DNA of 58,217 nt from JADCRZ01 sp037718865 (GCA_037718865.1 JBBJMP010000032.1:1-58217), one strand, 5' to 3'; positions 9,395 through 18,104 are shown, counted from the first letter of the stretch. Made by a program: numbers and translations. Notes: generated from the sequence alone by a model not told the origin.

Positions 9395-9508
9395 TCAGGA
9401 AGTAGGTTTAAGGGGTTTTATATTACCCTTTTTCAAAGGTTTTTTTTTCGGAGGAGCTTTCTTAGCAGGAGCAGCTTTTTTAACGGCGGCAGATTTTTTG
9501 GTTGGCAT
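9395..9508 (-). CDS. Small Lys/Ala/Pro-rich basic protein (histone-tail-like)
   Basis: A 37-codon open frame starts at the ATG at 9508 and ends in TGA at 9395-9397. The protein begins MPTKKSAAVKKAAPAKKAPP, has a run of three lysines and ends LKPTS. About a third of residues are lysine and most others are Ala or Pro, and it contains no acidic residue. The composition is that of histone H1-tail-like nucleoid proteins and the basic tails found in many Bacteroidota. It sits alone between the TPR gene and the broken NmrA-like gene, antisense to neither. A DNA- or RNA-binding role is inference; it could also be a chance frame, but the absence of acidic residues makes that less likely. Confidence 0.55.
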   Translation of the reverse strand: MPTKKSAAVKKAAPAKKAPPKKKPLKKGNIKPLKPTS

Positions 9509-9734
9509 AATATAAATTTAGAATATAAATCTAACGAATAAAGTATTTCCACTGTCATTTTGCCGCAGAAAGAAAGAATTATCTCTTTTACAGCAGGCTA
9601 AAAAGCAGCTCATCAGAGCGTAATGATCTATTCTTTGTGGGTATATGCAAATTACTAAAAATATATCCATGGGAACGTAAGGTACTCTTGCCCGATTACC
9701 GAATCATCCGATAAATAAAATAAAAGAACTTTTA

Positions 9735-10512
9735 TCACATAACCGGAAGCTCTAAATTAGCGGCAAGGAGTGTCGGTATTCCATTCGCTTCTAAACCACT
9801 TTGCATTTGTTCGTCAGTAATAGTTACCCATTTTAGATCCGGCTTTCCAATGGCAGCGCCTAAGATACTTGCAATTTCGTTGGCAGTAGGTTCATCACTT
9901 GCAACATATCGCACTTTCTTCCCGATAGTGGGTGTCGCTATTTCTTCAGCAATGGCGGCAGCAATATCTATTGGGGACACCAACACGATCTTGTCTTCAC
10001 TGCCATAGTTTACCGCAATAAAGCCTGCCCCTTTTATCATATCAATAAAGCCGTATAAATTGTAGTAGAAGTAAGTAGGGCGAATGTGAGTAATATCCCT
10101 GCCGGACAGTCCGTTCAGAATACCCTCTACATAATGAGAACCGAGAATATTCCCTGTGCCTTTATCCAGATCAGCGCCCCATACTGCTGAGATGAACCAC
10201 ACGCTTTACGCCCGACCCTTGAATCGCTTGTGCGTAGTTACTACCGATTATACGGTAATACGCTATCAGGTCCGGTTCAGTGAGGTAGTTTGGCGGTATC
10301 ATACAATACATGGCATCTGCACCAGTGATGGTGGCTACAAGAAAATTAACGTCATCCAGTGAGCCAACGGCAGCCGTGGCACCCAATGTTTCGATGTCTG
10401 TTCGTTTTTCGCGGTTGCTGCTGATAACTGTAACTGTGTGTCCTTTTTGCACCAATTCTTTTGTCAGTGGCTTGCTGATGTTTCCTAACGAACCTGTTAA
10501 TATAACTTTCAT
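9735..10512 (-). pseudogene. NmrA-like NAD(P)-binding protein, frameshifted and probably C-truncated
   Basis: The gene starts at the ATG at 10512 with MKVILTGSLGNISKPLTKEL, a Rossmann start of the NmrA/TMR-like atypical SDRs. It reads to VKRVVHLSSMG, where a run of four G on the coding strand (10177-10180) breaks the frame. With one G fewer it continues ADLDKGTGNILGSHYVEGIL to ANLELPVM. The joined protein would be about 258 residues; relatives usually run a few tens of residues further, so the C-terminus also looks cut. Intact homologues act as NAD(P)-dependent quinone oxidoreductases or redox sensors. It stands alone. Confidence 0.75.
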
Positions 10513-10952
10513 TTTTCTTTTTTGTTAATGTTGCAAAGTTCCGCAGTAACAAACAAATAGCTGTAGCCAGATCTACTGTTGTTGTAGTCAAAATGACGTT
10601 TGTTTAGTCGGCTGTGAAGGTGTGCGGTAGAAATCCATGCTAAGAACTAGTTCAAGACACACAGCAAAGCTTCTTCTAAAAAGTGAGGCGAAAGTATTGC
10701 CACCATTTGGTGGAGTTTTCCTTTGGGAGATTCCAAGCGATTCTCATCATCAAAATTACAATTTTTTCAAATTGATTTTTATTTATTTTAGCTGCTGATT
10801 TTTATTAAATCTATTTGAAATATTTTATTCTTCTCTGAAATGTATCAGCAATTTGCTTAAAAAAAATCAAGAAATAGCAAGGTAGAGACAGGTTGTCTAG
10901 AATAAAAATTCCTTTCCTGGGAATTTTGAACTTTACAATGTTAATGTAGTAT
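10513..10952. other. Intergenic gap without a recognised gene
   Basis: This is 440 bp of A+T-rich sequence. A 53-codon open frame at 10637-10798 on the plus strand has no recognisable similarity. A small perfect inverted repeat, CCACC-ATTT-GGTGG, lies near 10699-10712. I see no promoter, RNA gene or transposon end that I can support. Confidence 0.5.
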
Positions 10953-11228
10953 TCAGAACTTCTGATTTTTCATTTCTTTTAATGCCAATAAAAAGCCTAC
11001 CCCGAATAATAGTGTAATGAGCCCTGCGAAATATGGTATTATTTCAGTCATTTTATTGCTATTTAGAAGTTTTAAATAAATTCCGAATGCCAGTATGGAG
11101 GGCACCCAAATACCAATAAATATGGCGTCGTTTACTTCTCCTCTGAAGTACAATATCTCGGAGAAAATAAGCGAAAGAAATGCCGCTATAAATAATAATG
11201 TATCCGCTGTTGTAAACTTTTTAAACAT
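10953..11228 (-). CDS. Small three-helix membrane protein, function unknown
   Basis: A 91-residue protein with three predicted membrane segments: LLFIAAFLSLIFSEILYF, an AIFIGIWVPSILAFGIYLKL stretch, and PYFAGLITLLFGVGFLLAL. It has no catalytic motif and ends in a short charged tail. I do not recognise the family. The A+T-rich context and the lack of a partner gene give no hint of function. Confidence 0.55.
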   Translation of the reverse strand: MFKKFTTADTLLFIAAFLSLIFSEILYFRGEVNDAIFIGIWVPSILAFGIYLKLLNSNKMTEIIPYFAGLITLLFGVGFLLALKEMKNQKF

Positions 11229-11481
11229 TTTAATTAAATTTAAATTTTGTATGAACTAACTGAACAATGTAAACAAAAACCAAACGTATGATTTTATCTT
11301 ATAAGCAGTCTTTCTCCCAATAAACCAATCGGTGCTTTATCCTCTTTTTTATTTACATCAAATAATTTAAAAGGCGCTGCAAGTGTCACTAGTGTCTGGT
11401 TTTAGAGCTTACGCTATCAAATATACATACTATGTTAATAGCTCCAAAGCAGTATAATATTTGCCTTGCTTTCATTGATAA

Positions 11482-11775
11482 GCTGGATCCATCCTGCACA
11501 CCAATGGGCAGGATTTAAGTTTTCATCCACATATACATTGCATAGTAAGTGGTGGCGGCATCAATGCTGCAGGCAAATGGGTAAAAGAAAAAAAAGCCAA
11601 TGGCGCATACCTGTTTGCAAAAGATGCCATGCAAAAAATATACAAAGCTTATTTTATAATAATGCTGCGAAAGTTAATAACACAGCAAGCGTTAAAAATA
11701 ACAGATGCAGAATCGTTTAGAAGTTTTTTTCGTAACAGAAAAACAAAACTCCACATTAATCAATCAGAAATATGA
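11482..11775 (+). pseudogene. Fragment of an IS91-type (HUH) transposase
   Basis: One frame open for about 97 codons lacks a start and begins just after an in-frame stop. It reads LHTNGQDLSFHPHIHCIVSG, then GGINAAGKWVKEKKANGAYL and a basic stretch. The HPHIHCIVSGGG motif with GKW downstream is the metal-binding His-hydrophobic-His core of IS91-family Y2/HUH transposases. The catalytic tyrosine region and both ends are missing, so it is a dead remnant. It overlaps the ATG of the membrane protein gene that follows, which may therefore have an altered upstream region. The stretch 11229-11481 before it holds nothing I can identify. Confidence 0.65.
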
Positions 11776-12389
11776 CAGTTAAAAAACTTCATTACATATC
11801 CGGACTGACAATTACAATTTTTATTGGACTTCATTTATTCAATCACGTTAGCAGTATTTTCGGTGCAGATATACACATTGAAGTAATGAAGGTTTTACGG
11901 TTATTTTACCGGAATATTTTTATAAAAGTAATACTGTTGAGTGCAGTGCTTATTCAGATAATTTCTGGATTTAAACTTTTCAGGATAAATAAAAAACAGG
12001 CAATTTCAAATTTTGAAAAGTTGCACATCTGGACAGGGCTTTACCTGGCAATCTTCCTGGTTATACATGTGGGTATTGTTTTGGCGGGACGTTTTCTTTT
12101 GCACCTGAATACGAATTTTTATTTTGGCGTTGCCGGATTAAATACATTCCCATTCAGCCTATTTTTTGTGCCTTATTATGGCCTTGCAATTATATCTTTC
12201 TTCGGGCATATTGCAGCTATCCATAGTAAAAAGATGAAACGAACTATTTTAAGTTTAACACCAGATAAACAGGCAATAGCAATTTTAATCTTTGGATTTT
12301 GCTTAACAATCGTAATTTTTTATGGACTAACTAACAAATTTAACGGAGTGACCATACCAAAAGAATATGAAGTCCTTATCGGGAAATAA
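11772..12389 (+). CDS. Polytopic membrane protein with conserved histidines (cytochrome-b-like)
   Basis: A 205-residue protein with about five or six hydrophobic segments. Histidines sit within or at the ends of helices: GLHLFNHV near residue 20, KLHIWTGLYLAIF and LVIHVGIV near 85-100, and FGHIAAIH near 145. This spacing resembles diheme cytochrome b-type membrane anchors such as the small subunits of fumarate reductase/succinate dehydrogenase, but no partner subunits lie nearby. Heme binding is inference. The start at 11772 overlaps the last codons of the IS91-type fragment. An alternative is an uncharacterised membrane family. Confidence 0.5.
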   Translation: MTVKKLHYISGLTITIFIGLHLFNHVSSIFGADIHIEVMKVLRLFYRNIFIKVILLSAVLIQIISGFKLFRINKKQAISNFEKLHIWTGLYLAIFLVIHVGIVLAGRFLLHLNTNFYFGVAGLNTFPFSLFFVPYYGLAIISFFGHIAAIHSKKMKRTILSLTPDKQAIAILIFGFCLTIVIFYGLTNKFNGVTIPKEYEVLIGK

Positions 12390-12570
12390 AAAACGAATGC
12401 CCTTCAGCGCAGTTTGGCAAAATGCGTGCTGACATCTAAAATGTTTTAGTCAGGCGCATTTCAATTCTCATTCTAAGATTGCCGCCATCGAATTCAACAT
12501 TAAACAGCAATGACCAAATTAATAATGATCAAAATTGTTCATACCGCCATTATCTAAAATATAACGATAT

Positions 12571-13380
12571 ATGAACGGCTCATCCGCAAAAAAGTCACCG
12601 CTAAAATTCTTTCTTTTGGTTTTTGCTCTTTCTATTCCATTTTGAATGCTTGGAGCTGTTGCCGAAGATCTGACTAAAATTCTTCCGATAAAACTTCCCA
12701 TAAGTTCATTGATGACTTTTTGCCCGCTCTTGGCGGCAATGGTTCTGGTATACAAAGAAAGCAAACTTTACGGTGTCAAGCGGTTATCAAAGCGAGTCTT
12801 TGACTTCAAAAGAGTCAAAGAGAAGACGTGGTACATACCCGTTATTTTCTTAATGCCTTTCATAACCTTGCTGTCGTAGTGGTTTATGAATATGGCAGGA
12901 GTATCAATCCCTGATCCTCAGACTCCGCTTTTTGCTGCTTTGATCTTTTTCTTCATATTCTTAATCGGAGCTATTGGCGAAGAGATTGGCTGGATGGGAT
13001 ATGTAATTGAACCCTTGCAAAACCGATGGGGCGCATTTAAAGCGGGTATTATTATAGGGACGATTTGGGCAATATGGCACATCATACCGTATCTTCAGGC
13101 TCATCAAACTCCAAGGTGGATAGTTTGGCAATGCATCAGTACAGTTGCTTTGCGGATCATCATAATTTGGTTTTACAACAACACCGGCAAAAGCGTGTTT
13201 GTTGCAGTTCTGTTTCACGCAATGATTAACATCAGTATGTTTCTATTCCCAAACTACGGCTCACACTACGATCCGTTTGTTGGAGCAATGTTTCTTGGAC
13301 TGACAGTTGTGATTATAGTTTTTCTGTGGGGGAGAAAAAACGTTAGTCAGAATTGTAAACGCCCACTGCACGACCATTAA
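12571..13380 (+). pseudogene. CPBP (Abi-type) intramembrane protease with two in-frame stops
   Basis: From the ATG at 12571 a single frame of 269 codons is interrupted only by TGA at 12643-12645 and TAG at 12877-12879. The first stop follows LSIPF, where relatives often have Trp (SIPFW), so TGG to TGA is likely. The rest reads as a CPBP-family (CAAX-protease-like) membrane protein: GAIGEEIGWMGYV, WAIWHIIPY and VAVLFHAMINIS supply the EE, H and H motifs. The usual Arg in EEIGWRG is Met here, a second sign of lost function. It has several hydrophobic segments. The frame is kept to the end, so decay seems recent. Confidence 0.8.
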
Positions 13381-13400
13381 CTAACGACATAATAAGACAA

Positions 13401-13472
13401 GTGAAAAATATCAAACAATATTGGACATTTTTAATTATAGCCTGGAGTATTCATAATCTTGAAGAAGCCCTG
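13401..13472 (+). pseudogene. N-terminal fragment of an HXXEE-type membrane protein
   Basis: A GTG at 13401 opens a frame reading VKNIKQYWTFLIIAWSIHNLEEAL. The hydrophobic helix with HNLEEA is the start of the HXXEE-domain family of small membrane proteins. Similarity ends near 13472, where the sequence becomes the inverted istB fragment. The gene has thus lost everything after its first helix through insertion or deletion at the IS21 remnant. Confidence 0.5.
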
Positions 13473-13576
13473 ATGCCCCCGGCTGAAGCCTGGTCAGCCA
13501 TTTGTTGTATCTGCTCACCTATGGCAGATAATCTTAATTGCTTACAATGATTAATAATTTTGTTTTTGTCTTTCAT
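13451..13576 (-). pseudogene. istB: 5-prime fragment of istB (IS21-type helper ATPase)
   Basis: A 41-codon frame starts at the ATG at 13576: MKDKNKIINHCKQLRLSAIG, then EQIQQMADQASAGGI. This is the typical N-terminus of IS21-family IstB. The last codons (RASSRL) read through into the HXXEE fragment in antisense and are not IstB. The whole AAA+ ATPase domain is missing. It lies after the istA remnant on the same strand, as in IS21 elements, but 211 bp away rather than closely joined. Confidence 0.65.
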
Positions 13577-14830
13577 TTGTATGTATTTTTTAAGAAATTT
13601 TGATTCAAAAGAAGCTGGTTATTACCGGGTATCCTTAGCTCTTATCGCTGCCGCGGGCTTGTACTTTTCGAGTTGATATTTTTTGCAGCAGTGGGATTTT
13701 TCCCGGCAGCAACAGAAAAAACATCATCTCAAAAAGCACTTTTATTTATATCTGTCCTACGATTGTGATATTTAATATATCATCATTTCAAGTTTTCCCA
13801 AAAGCTTGTTCATAATTACTCAGATCGCTTTTATCAGGCGTTATCTCTGCCTTCCTGGTGCTGGTGGGATCAAGCAGGATGATCTTTCCCGTAGGGGTTG
13901 CCATGGTCCTATCTTCCTCTTCGTGCATCGTTAGTAATTCTGAAAAAGTGACCGCGCTTAAGTAGATTGACTCAAAGTACCTGGCAGCTAAAACAGGATT
14001 GTTAAACAGAGCTGCCGTCTCAGCAATCAGGTCCTTTAACTTTTTAGACTTATCCCTCTTGTGATCTGTATTAATGATTTTGTTACTCTTGTTTTGGGCA
14101 ATCTGGTGCCGGCACAGAAACTTTTTTTGATCATCATAGATATGCAGCTCGTTATCTTTTAACCATATCATGACCATAACATCCTTTTTATAGGTGCCTT
14201 GCGGCAGGGAGTAAAAGTTTCCCTGGTAGGAGATGGTATTATCCACACGTACATAGCGCATAATGTAAACAGGTAGTATTTTTACCGAAACCCATGGACT
14301 TAAGTGTTCCTTCTCTACCGCCCATTCCTCCAACGGCACTTTTCGGATCGTGGAATGCATCATCCCATTTCCTGTTCTTCTCAACCATCCTATAACCTGC
14401 GCCTGTAGTGTTTCTATGTCATAATAGGACCTGCCGTACAGAAAGTTATTTTTTACGAATTTTATCACGTTTTCCACTTTGCCTTTGCTCTGTGGATCCG
14501 ATCTACGGCAAAAGTGAAGAAGGAATTCCTGTTCAAAAACATAATCCTTAAAATCGCGGGTAAGCAACAAATTACCTAAGTTCTCGTCTACCAGAAACAG
14601 CCTGTCCTGATCGTAGACAACTTCCCGGGGGATACCGCAGAAAAACTTAAAGGCCTCTTCATGTGCATCTATAGCCGTACGGGTTGTAAAGGGAGCGTCT
14701 GAGAAACGAACAAACTTCATCCTGGACCTGGACAGCCTCATCACGAAAAAATGCACCTTCTTGCGCCTTTCTTCAGTATTTCGCATAATGTACTGGCCAA
14801 AATCAGCCTGGGCCTGAAGTCTTTGTCCCT
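13463..14830 (-). mobile_element. IS21-family element remnant (istA and istB pieces)
   Basis: The block contains the body of istA and the first 35 or so codons of istB, in that order on the minus strand. The N-terminal HTH part of istA, nearly all of istB and both terminal inverted repeats are absent or not recognisable, so it cannot move. The right junction lies within the istA reading frame near 14820. The left junction lies at about 13472 inside an HXXEE gene fragment. The 211 bp between the two pieces (13577-13787) hold nothing I can assign. Limits are approximate. Confidence 0.65.
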
Positions 14831-14891
14831 GAGAAAAAGACGGGTTGCTCAATACAATTAATAAAATAAACCATAGAATTTTTTGTGTCAT
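13788..14891 (-). pseudogene. istA: istA body fused to a foreign signal peptide
   Basis: An open frame of 367 residues. From about residue 25 it is the catalytic and C-terminal part of an IS21 IstA transposase: QAQADFGQY with the first Asp, EVVYDQDRLF with the second, and SKGKVENVIKFVK with the catalytic Glu, then the beta-barrel-like C-terminal region. The first 23 residues, MTQKILWFILLIVLSNPSFS and QGQ, are instead a perfect-looking Sec signal peptide. IstA should begin with a DNA-binding HTH domain here. A deletion has evidently joined the start of a secreted-protein gene to istA in frame. The product would be exported and useless as a transposase. It is read downstream of the carbonic anhydrase operon terminator. 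Confidence 0.75.
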
Positions 14892-14899
14892 ACATTGTA

Positions 14900-14942
14900 T
14901 ATAAACAAAAAGAATAGGACAGATATTTTACATCTGCCCTAT
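14900..14942 (-). terminator. Terminator of the SulP-carbonic anhydrase operon
   Basis: On the minus strand, just after the carbonic anhydrase stop codon, ATAGGGCAGAT, a seven-base loop and ATCTGTCCTAT form an 11-bp stem with one G-U type pair. A TCTTTTTGTTT tract follows. This is the layout of an intrinsic terminator, and it separates the bicarbonate operon from the istA remnant. Confidence 0.7.
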
Positions 14943-14949
14943 GATAGTT

Positions 14950-15600
14950 TTACTTAGGATTATTAATCATTAAAGTATCCTGATAAAAAGTTACTTCACC
15001 TGTGGTTATATCATGTGTACCCCCAATTATCCCAATTTGCCCGGCTTCAATCATTTCTTTTAAAATGGTGCTACGTTCCATAATTGCCTTTACAGTTCTT
15101 TTTACATTGATAGTTGAAACTTTTTCTACAAATTCATCGTTGTTGGAATTACGGTTTTCTGCAACTATGTTCTCATCATCAACGGCAGGCCTTATTTTGG
15201 TTAACAAGGCAGTAAGATTGCCCATTTCCACATGGTCGCAGGCTCCTTTAACAGCGCCGCATTTTGTATGGCCAAGCACTACTATTATTTTGGCACCGGC
15301 CACTTTGCAGCCAAATTCCATACTGCCCAAAATATCTTCGTTAATAATATTTCCGGCAATACGAACACTGAAAACATCACCCAGCCCCTGGTCAAATATC
15401 AGTTCGGCAGATGTTCTTGAATCAATACAACTTAGGATAACGGCAAATGGATGTTGCCCATCGGATGTTTCATTTGCCTGTTGTAACAGGTTGCGGTTTA
15501 CCTTTAGATTGTTTACAAATCTTTTATTGCCTTCATTTAAAAGCCCAATCGCTAATGCCGGGGTAATGGCTGACTGTAATTCTTTAGTTAATGTTTTCAT
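14950..15600 (-). CDS. can: Beta-class carbonic anhydrase
   Basis: A 216-residue beta-carbonic anhydrase, which interconverts CO2 and bicarbonate at a zinc site. The ligands are visible: Cys58 in ILSCIDSR with the Asp60-Arg62 dyad, and His111 and Cys114 in LGHTKCGAV. The protein has no signal peptide and should be cytoplasmic. It starts 32 bp after the SulP transporter gene on the same strand and the pair ends in one terminator, so they form an operon. A SulP transporter followed by a carbonic anhydrase is a known arrangement in which imported bicarbonate is handed to cytoplasmic metabolism; that role here is inferred from the arrangement. Confidence 0.93.
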   Translation of the reverse strand: MKTLTKELQSAITPALAIGLLNEGNKRFVNNLKVNRNLLQQANETSDGQHPFAVILSCIDSRTSAELIFDQGLGDVFSVRIAGNIINEDILGSMEFGCKVAGAKIIVVLGHTKCGAVKGACDHVEMGNLTALLTKIRPAVDDENIVAENRNSNNDEFVEKVSTINVKRTVKAIMERSTILKEMIEAGQIGIIGGTHDITTGEVTFYQDTLMINNPK

Positions 15601-15632
15601 TGTTTTATTTATTTTTAAAATTGATGATGATG

Positions 15633-17186
15633 TTATTTAGGTTCAATAAAATTGATTGTTTCAACCGTAATGTTTTTTGCTTTTGAATTTATTTTATAGT
15701 TCTGTATTATTTCTACCACATCGTATGCAATAGATTTTGAGTGCGTACAATCTATAATTACTTTTGAATTTTGCGGAATTACATCCAATGCGTTCAGAAC
15801 ACTTGCTTTATTAAAAAAAGAAACTTCTTGTGCCAATACAAGGTGATGCACCTGATTCCCTTCTTCTGTAGTTACTATATCTTTTAAATGAAGTGAGTTG
15901 CGGTAACTATGGCGCAAGGTGTAAAAGATGCCAAAGAGTAAGCCTATGGTTATGCCTTTTAATAAATCTGTTAGCAGGATTGCTACAACAGTAGCAACAA
16001 AAGGGACAAACTGCTCCCAACCCTGCTTATACATTTGTTTAAAAAGGACAGGTTTGGCTAATTTGTAACCTACCATCAATAAGATAGCAGCTAAACTTGC
16101 AAGCGGTATCATATTCATTAGGCCTGTAATGGTAATTGCGCTGATTAATAAAAACACACCATGCAGTATGGCACTCATTTTTGTTTTTCCGCCAAAAGTT
16201 ATATTGGCAGTACTGCGAACAATAACCTGTGTAATGGGCAAACCGCCAATTAAACCCGACACAACATTACCTAAGCCTTGTGCTTTTAATTCCCTATTGG
16301 TGGGTGTAACTCTTTTGTAAGGGTCAAGCTTGTCTGTTGCTTCTACACATAACAAAGTTTCAAGACTGGCTACAATCGCCAATACAATAGCTACTTTATA
16401 GACTTCAACATTTGTTATCTGCGAAAAATCAGGGAAGGTAAACTGGGTGAAGAACTCCGATAAACTATGTGCCACCGGAAGCTGTACAACCTGGTCTTTA
16501 GCCAAACTGAAATTTAATATTCCGTTCTGGTACATATAATTCATGGCAATGCCTAAAATAACCACCACTATAGGGTCTTGTATAAATAGAAATATTTTGT
16601 GCTTTTTTGTTAGCACTTTATCCCAAAAAATTAATATCGCTAATGAAATGGCTGCAATGAGTAATGCACCCGGTGTAATCGAATTGAATGCACTTATAAT
16701 AGCAGAAAAAGTATTTTCACCGCCTAATTGAAAAAATGCAACATCACCTTCGGCATCCTTATCATAACCAATGGCATGAGGTATTTGCTTTAGAATAATC
16801 AACAGCCCAATACCTGTAAGCATCCCTTTAATAACTGATGATGGAAAAAAGTAGGCAATATAGCCTGCTTTGGCAAAACCCATAATAAGTTGAAGAATAC
16901 CGGCAATAGCAACCGCTAATAAAAAAGTCGGCCATGAACCAAGCGTAGCGATAGAGGTTAAAACAATAACTGCTAAACCAGCGGCAGGTCCGCTAACCCC
17001 AAGTGGTGAACCACTTGCAATACCTACTACAATGCCGCCAACAATGCCTGCAATAATGCCTGCAAATAAAGGGGCTCCCGAAGCCAAAGCTATTCCCAGG
17101 CATAAAGGGACAGCTACAAAAAAAACGACAATACTGGCTGGTAGGTCGCTTTTTAGTTCTTTAAACATATTTTTTTTCATTTCCAT
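15633..17186 (-). CDS. SulP-family anion (probably bicarbonate) transporter with STAS domain
   Basis: A 517-residue SulP/SLC26-type transporter. The N-terminal membrane part starts with LPASIVVFFVAVPLCLGIAL and ASGAPLFAGIIAGIVGG and spans about 10-14 helices up to residue 410 or so. The cytoplasmic C-terminus (about 430-517) looks like a STAS domain (SKVIIDCTHSKSIAYDVVEI). SulP proteins carry sulfate, bicarbonate or other anions. The carbonic anhydrase gene 32 bp downstream argues for bicarbonate, by inference. An ATG two codons inside (MKKNMF) is a possible alternative start. The upstream region holds a palindrome shared with the divergent TetR gene. Confidence 0.9.
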   Translation of the reverse strand: MEMKKNMFKELKSDLPASIVVFFVAVPLCLGIALASGAPLFAGIIAGIVGGIVVGIASGSPLGVSGPAAGLAVIVLTSIATLGSWPTFLLAVAIAGILQLIMGFAKAGYIAYFFPSSVIKGMLTGIGLLIILKQIPHAIGYDKDAEGDVAFFQLGGENTFSAIISAFNSITPGALLIAAISLAILIFWDKVLTKKHKIFLFIQDPIVVVILGIAMNYMYQNGILNFSLAKDQVVQLPVAHSLSEFFTQFTFPDFSQITNVEVYKVAIVLAIVASLETLLCVEATDKLDPYKRVTPTNRELKAQGLGNVVSGLIGGLPITQVIVRSTANITFGGKTKMSAILHGVFLLISAITITGLMNMIPLASLAAILLMVGYKLAKPVLFKQMYKQGWEQFVPFVATVVAILLTDLLKGITIGLLFGIFYTLRHSYRNSLHLKDIVTTEEGNQVHHLVLAQEVSFFNKASVLNALDVIPQNSKVIIDCTHSKSIAYDVVEIIQNYKINSKAKNITVETINFIEPK

Positions 17187-17216
17187 AACCAGTAGATTTT
17201 TGATTTGATGAGGCGA

Positions 17217-17253
17217 AGATAGTGTTATTATTTTAAATGATAGTATTACTATC
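17217..17253. promoter_or_regulatory. Probable TetR operator between SulP and TetR genes
   Basis: In the 173 bp between the divergent SulP and TetR genes, a perfect 15-bp palindrome, GATAGTATTACTATC, lies at 17239-17253. A related copy, GATAGTGTTATTA, starts at 17217, about two helical turns away. A palindrome in a shared divergent promoter region, next to a TetR gene, is the usual operator layout. The binding protein is inferred from position only. Confidence 0.55.
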
Positions 17254-17359
17254 TCGTTAAATTGTAAAACTTTTAACTATTTTTGTATGACAGAGCATTG
17301 CACATTATCTTTATCTGCATTTAAAATGACAGATGCCACCATAAAACCGTAGCTAAAAA

Positions 17360-18037
17360 ATGGAAGTACAATTACAAATAAAAATGAACGAAAAGTTGTT
17401 TCTCCGTAACCCGGAGCAAACAGAACTGGGCAAAAAAATCATTCAACACAGCATCCAGTTGATTTATAAAAACGGGTTTGAATTATTCACCTTTAAAAAA
17501 CTGGCAGAGGATATTGGTACAACAGAAGCTGGTATTTACAGGTATTTTGAAAACAAACACAGGTTGCTGATTTATATTACCGCCTGGTATTGGGGCTGGC
17601 TACAATACCAGGTAGTCTTTAACACAAATAATATTAAAGACCCGGCAGTTAAACTTAAAAAAGTAATTCAACTGCTGGCAACTTCAGTAATAGATGATGA
17701 TAAAACACTGCATGTAAACGAAAACCTGTTGCATCAGATAATAATAGCAGAAGGCTCAAAAGCCTATTTGACCAAGCATGTATCCGAAGATAATAAGGAG
17801 CAGTTATTTAAACCCTACAAAGACCTTTGTGCTGTCATTGCCGATATTATTTTAGAATGTAACCCAAGATATAAATACCCACGGTCGCTGGCAAGTACTA
17901 TTATTGAAATGGCACATTTTCAAAATTTTTTTATGAACAACCTTCCGTCACTGACCGATTTTGGTAAAACCAAAGATGAATTAAAGGTGGTTTCTTTTCT
18001 GGAAGATTTGGTGTTTAGCAGCATAAGGAAAAAATAA
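17360..18037 (+). CDS. TetR-family transcriptional regulator
   Basis: A 225-residue protein with an N-terminal TetR DNA-binding domain: ELGKKIIQHSIQLIYKNGFE, then the helix-turn-helix FKKLAEDIGTTEAGIYRYFE near residues 47-66, followed by NKHRLL. The C-terminal two-thirds is helical and would bind an unknown effector. A second ATG at codon 9 is possible. It is divergent from the SulP-carbonic anhydrase operon, with a palindrome in between, so it most likely represses that operon and itself. Confidence 0.88.
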   Translation: MEVQLQIKMNEKLFLRNPEQTELGKKIIQHSIQLIYKNGFELFTFKKLAEDIGTTEAGIYRYFENKHRLLIYITAWYWGWLQYQVVFNTNNIKDPAVKLKKVIQLLATSVIDDDKTLHVNENLLHQIIIAEGSKAYLTKHVSEDNKEQLFKPYKDLCAVIADIILECNPRYKYPRSLASTIIEMAHFQNFFMNNLPSLTDFGKTKDELKVVSFLEDLVFSSIRKK

Positions 18038-18104
18038 TTGTGTTGGAAAGAGGTAATGATTATTTGATGGGTCGAACAAGGGAATGGTTGCGGTGCGTTG
18101 GCAA

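Noticed and set aside
10637..10798. A 53-codon plus-strand frame in the 440-bp gap
   Set aside because: No similarity, no start signal and an unremarkable length for A+T-rich non-coding DNA.
11466..11720. An ATG-started 84-codon frame on the plus strand
   Set aside because: It overlaps the IS91-type coding frame in a different frame and its translation has no recognisable pattern.
12643..12645. UGA in the CPBP gene as a recoded Trp or selenocysteine codon
   Set aside because: No SECIS-like element is apparent, a second stop (TAG) follows, and the family's active-site Arg is lost, so ordinary decay is the simpler explanation.
15002..15640. Long plus-strand frame antisense to the carbonic anhydrase gene
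   Set aside because: It is a mirror of the real gene, whose zinc ligands and operon context are clear.
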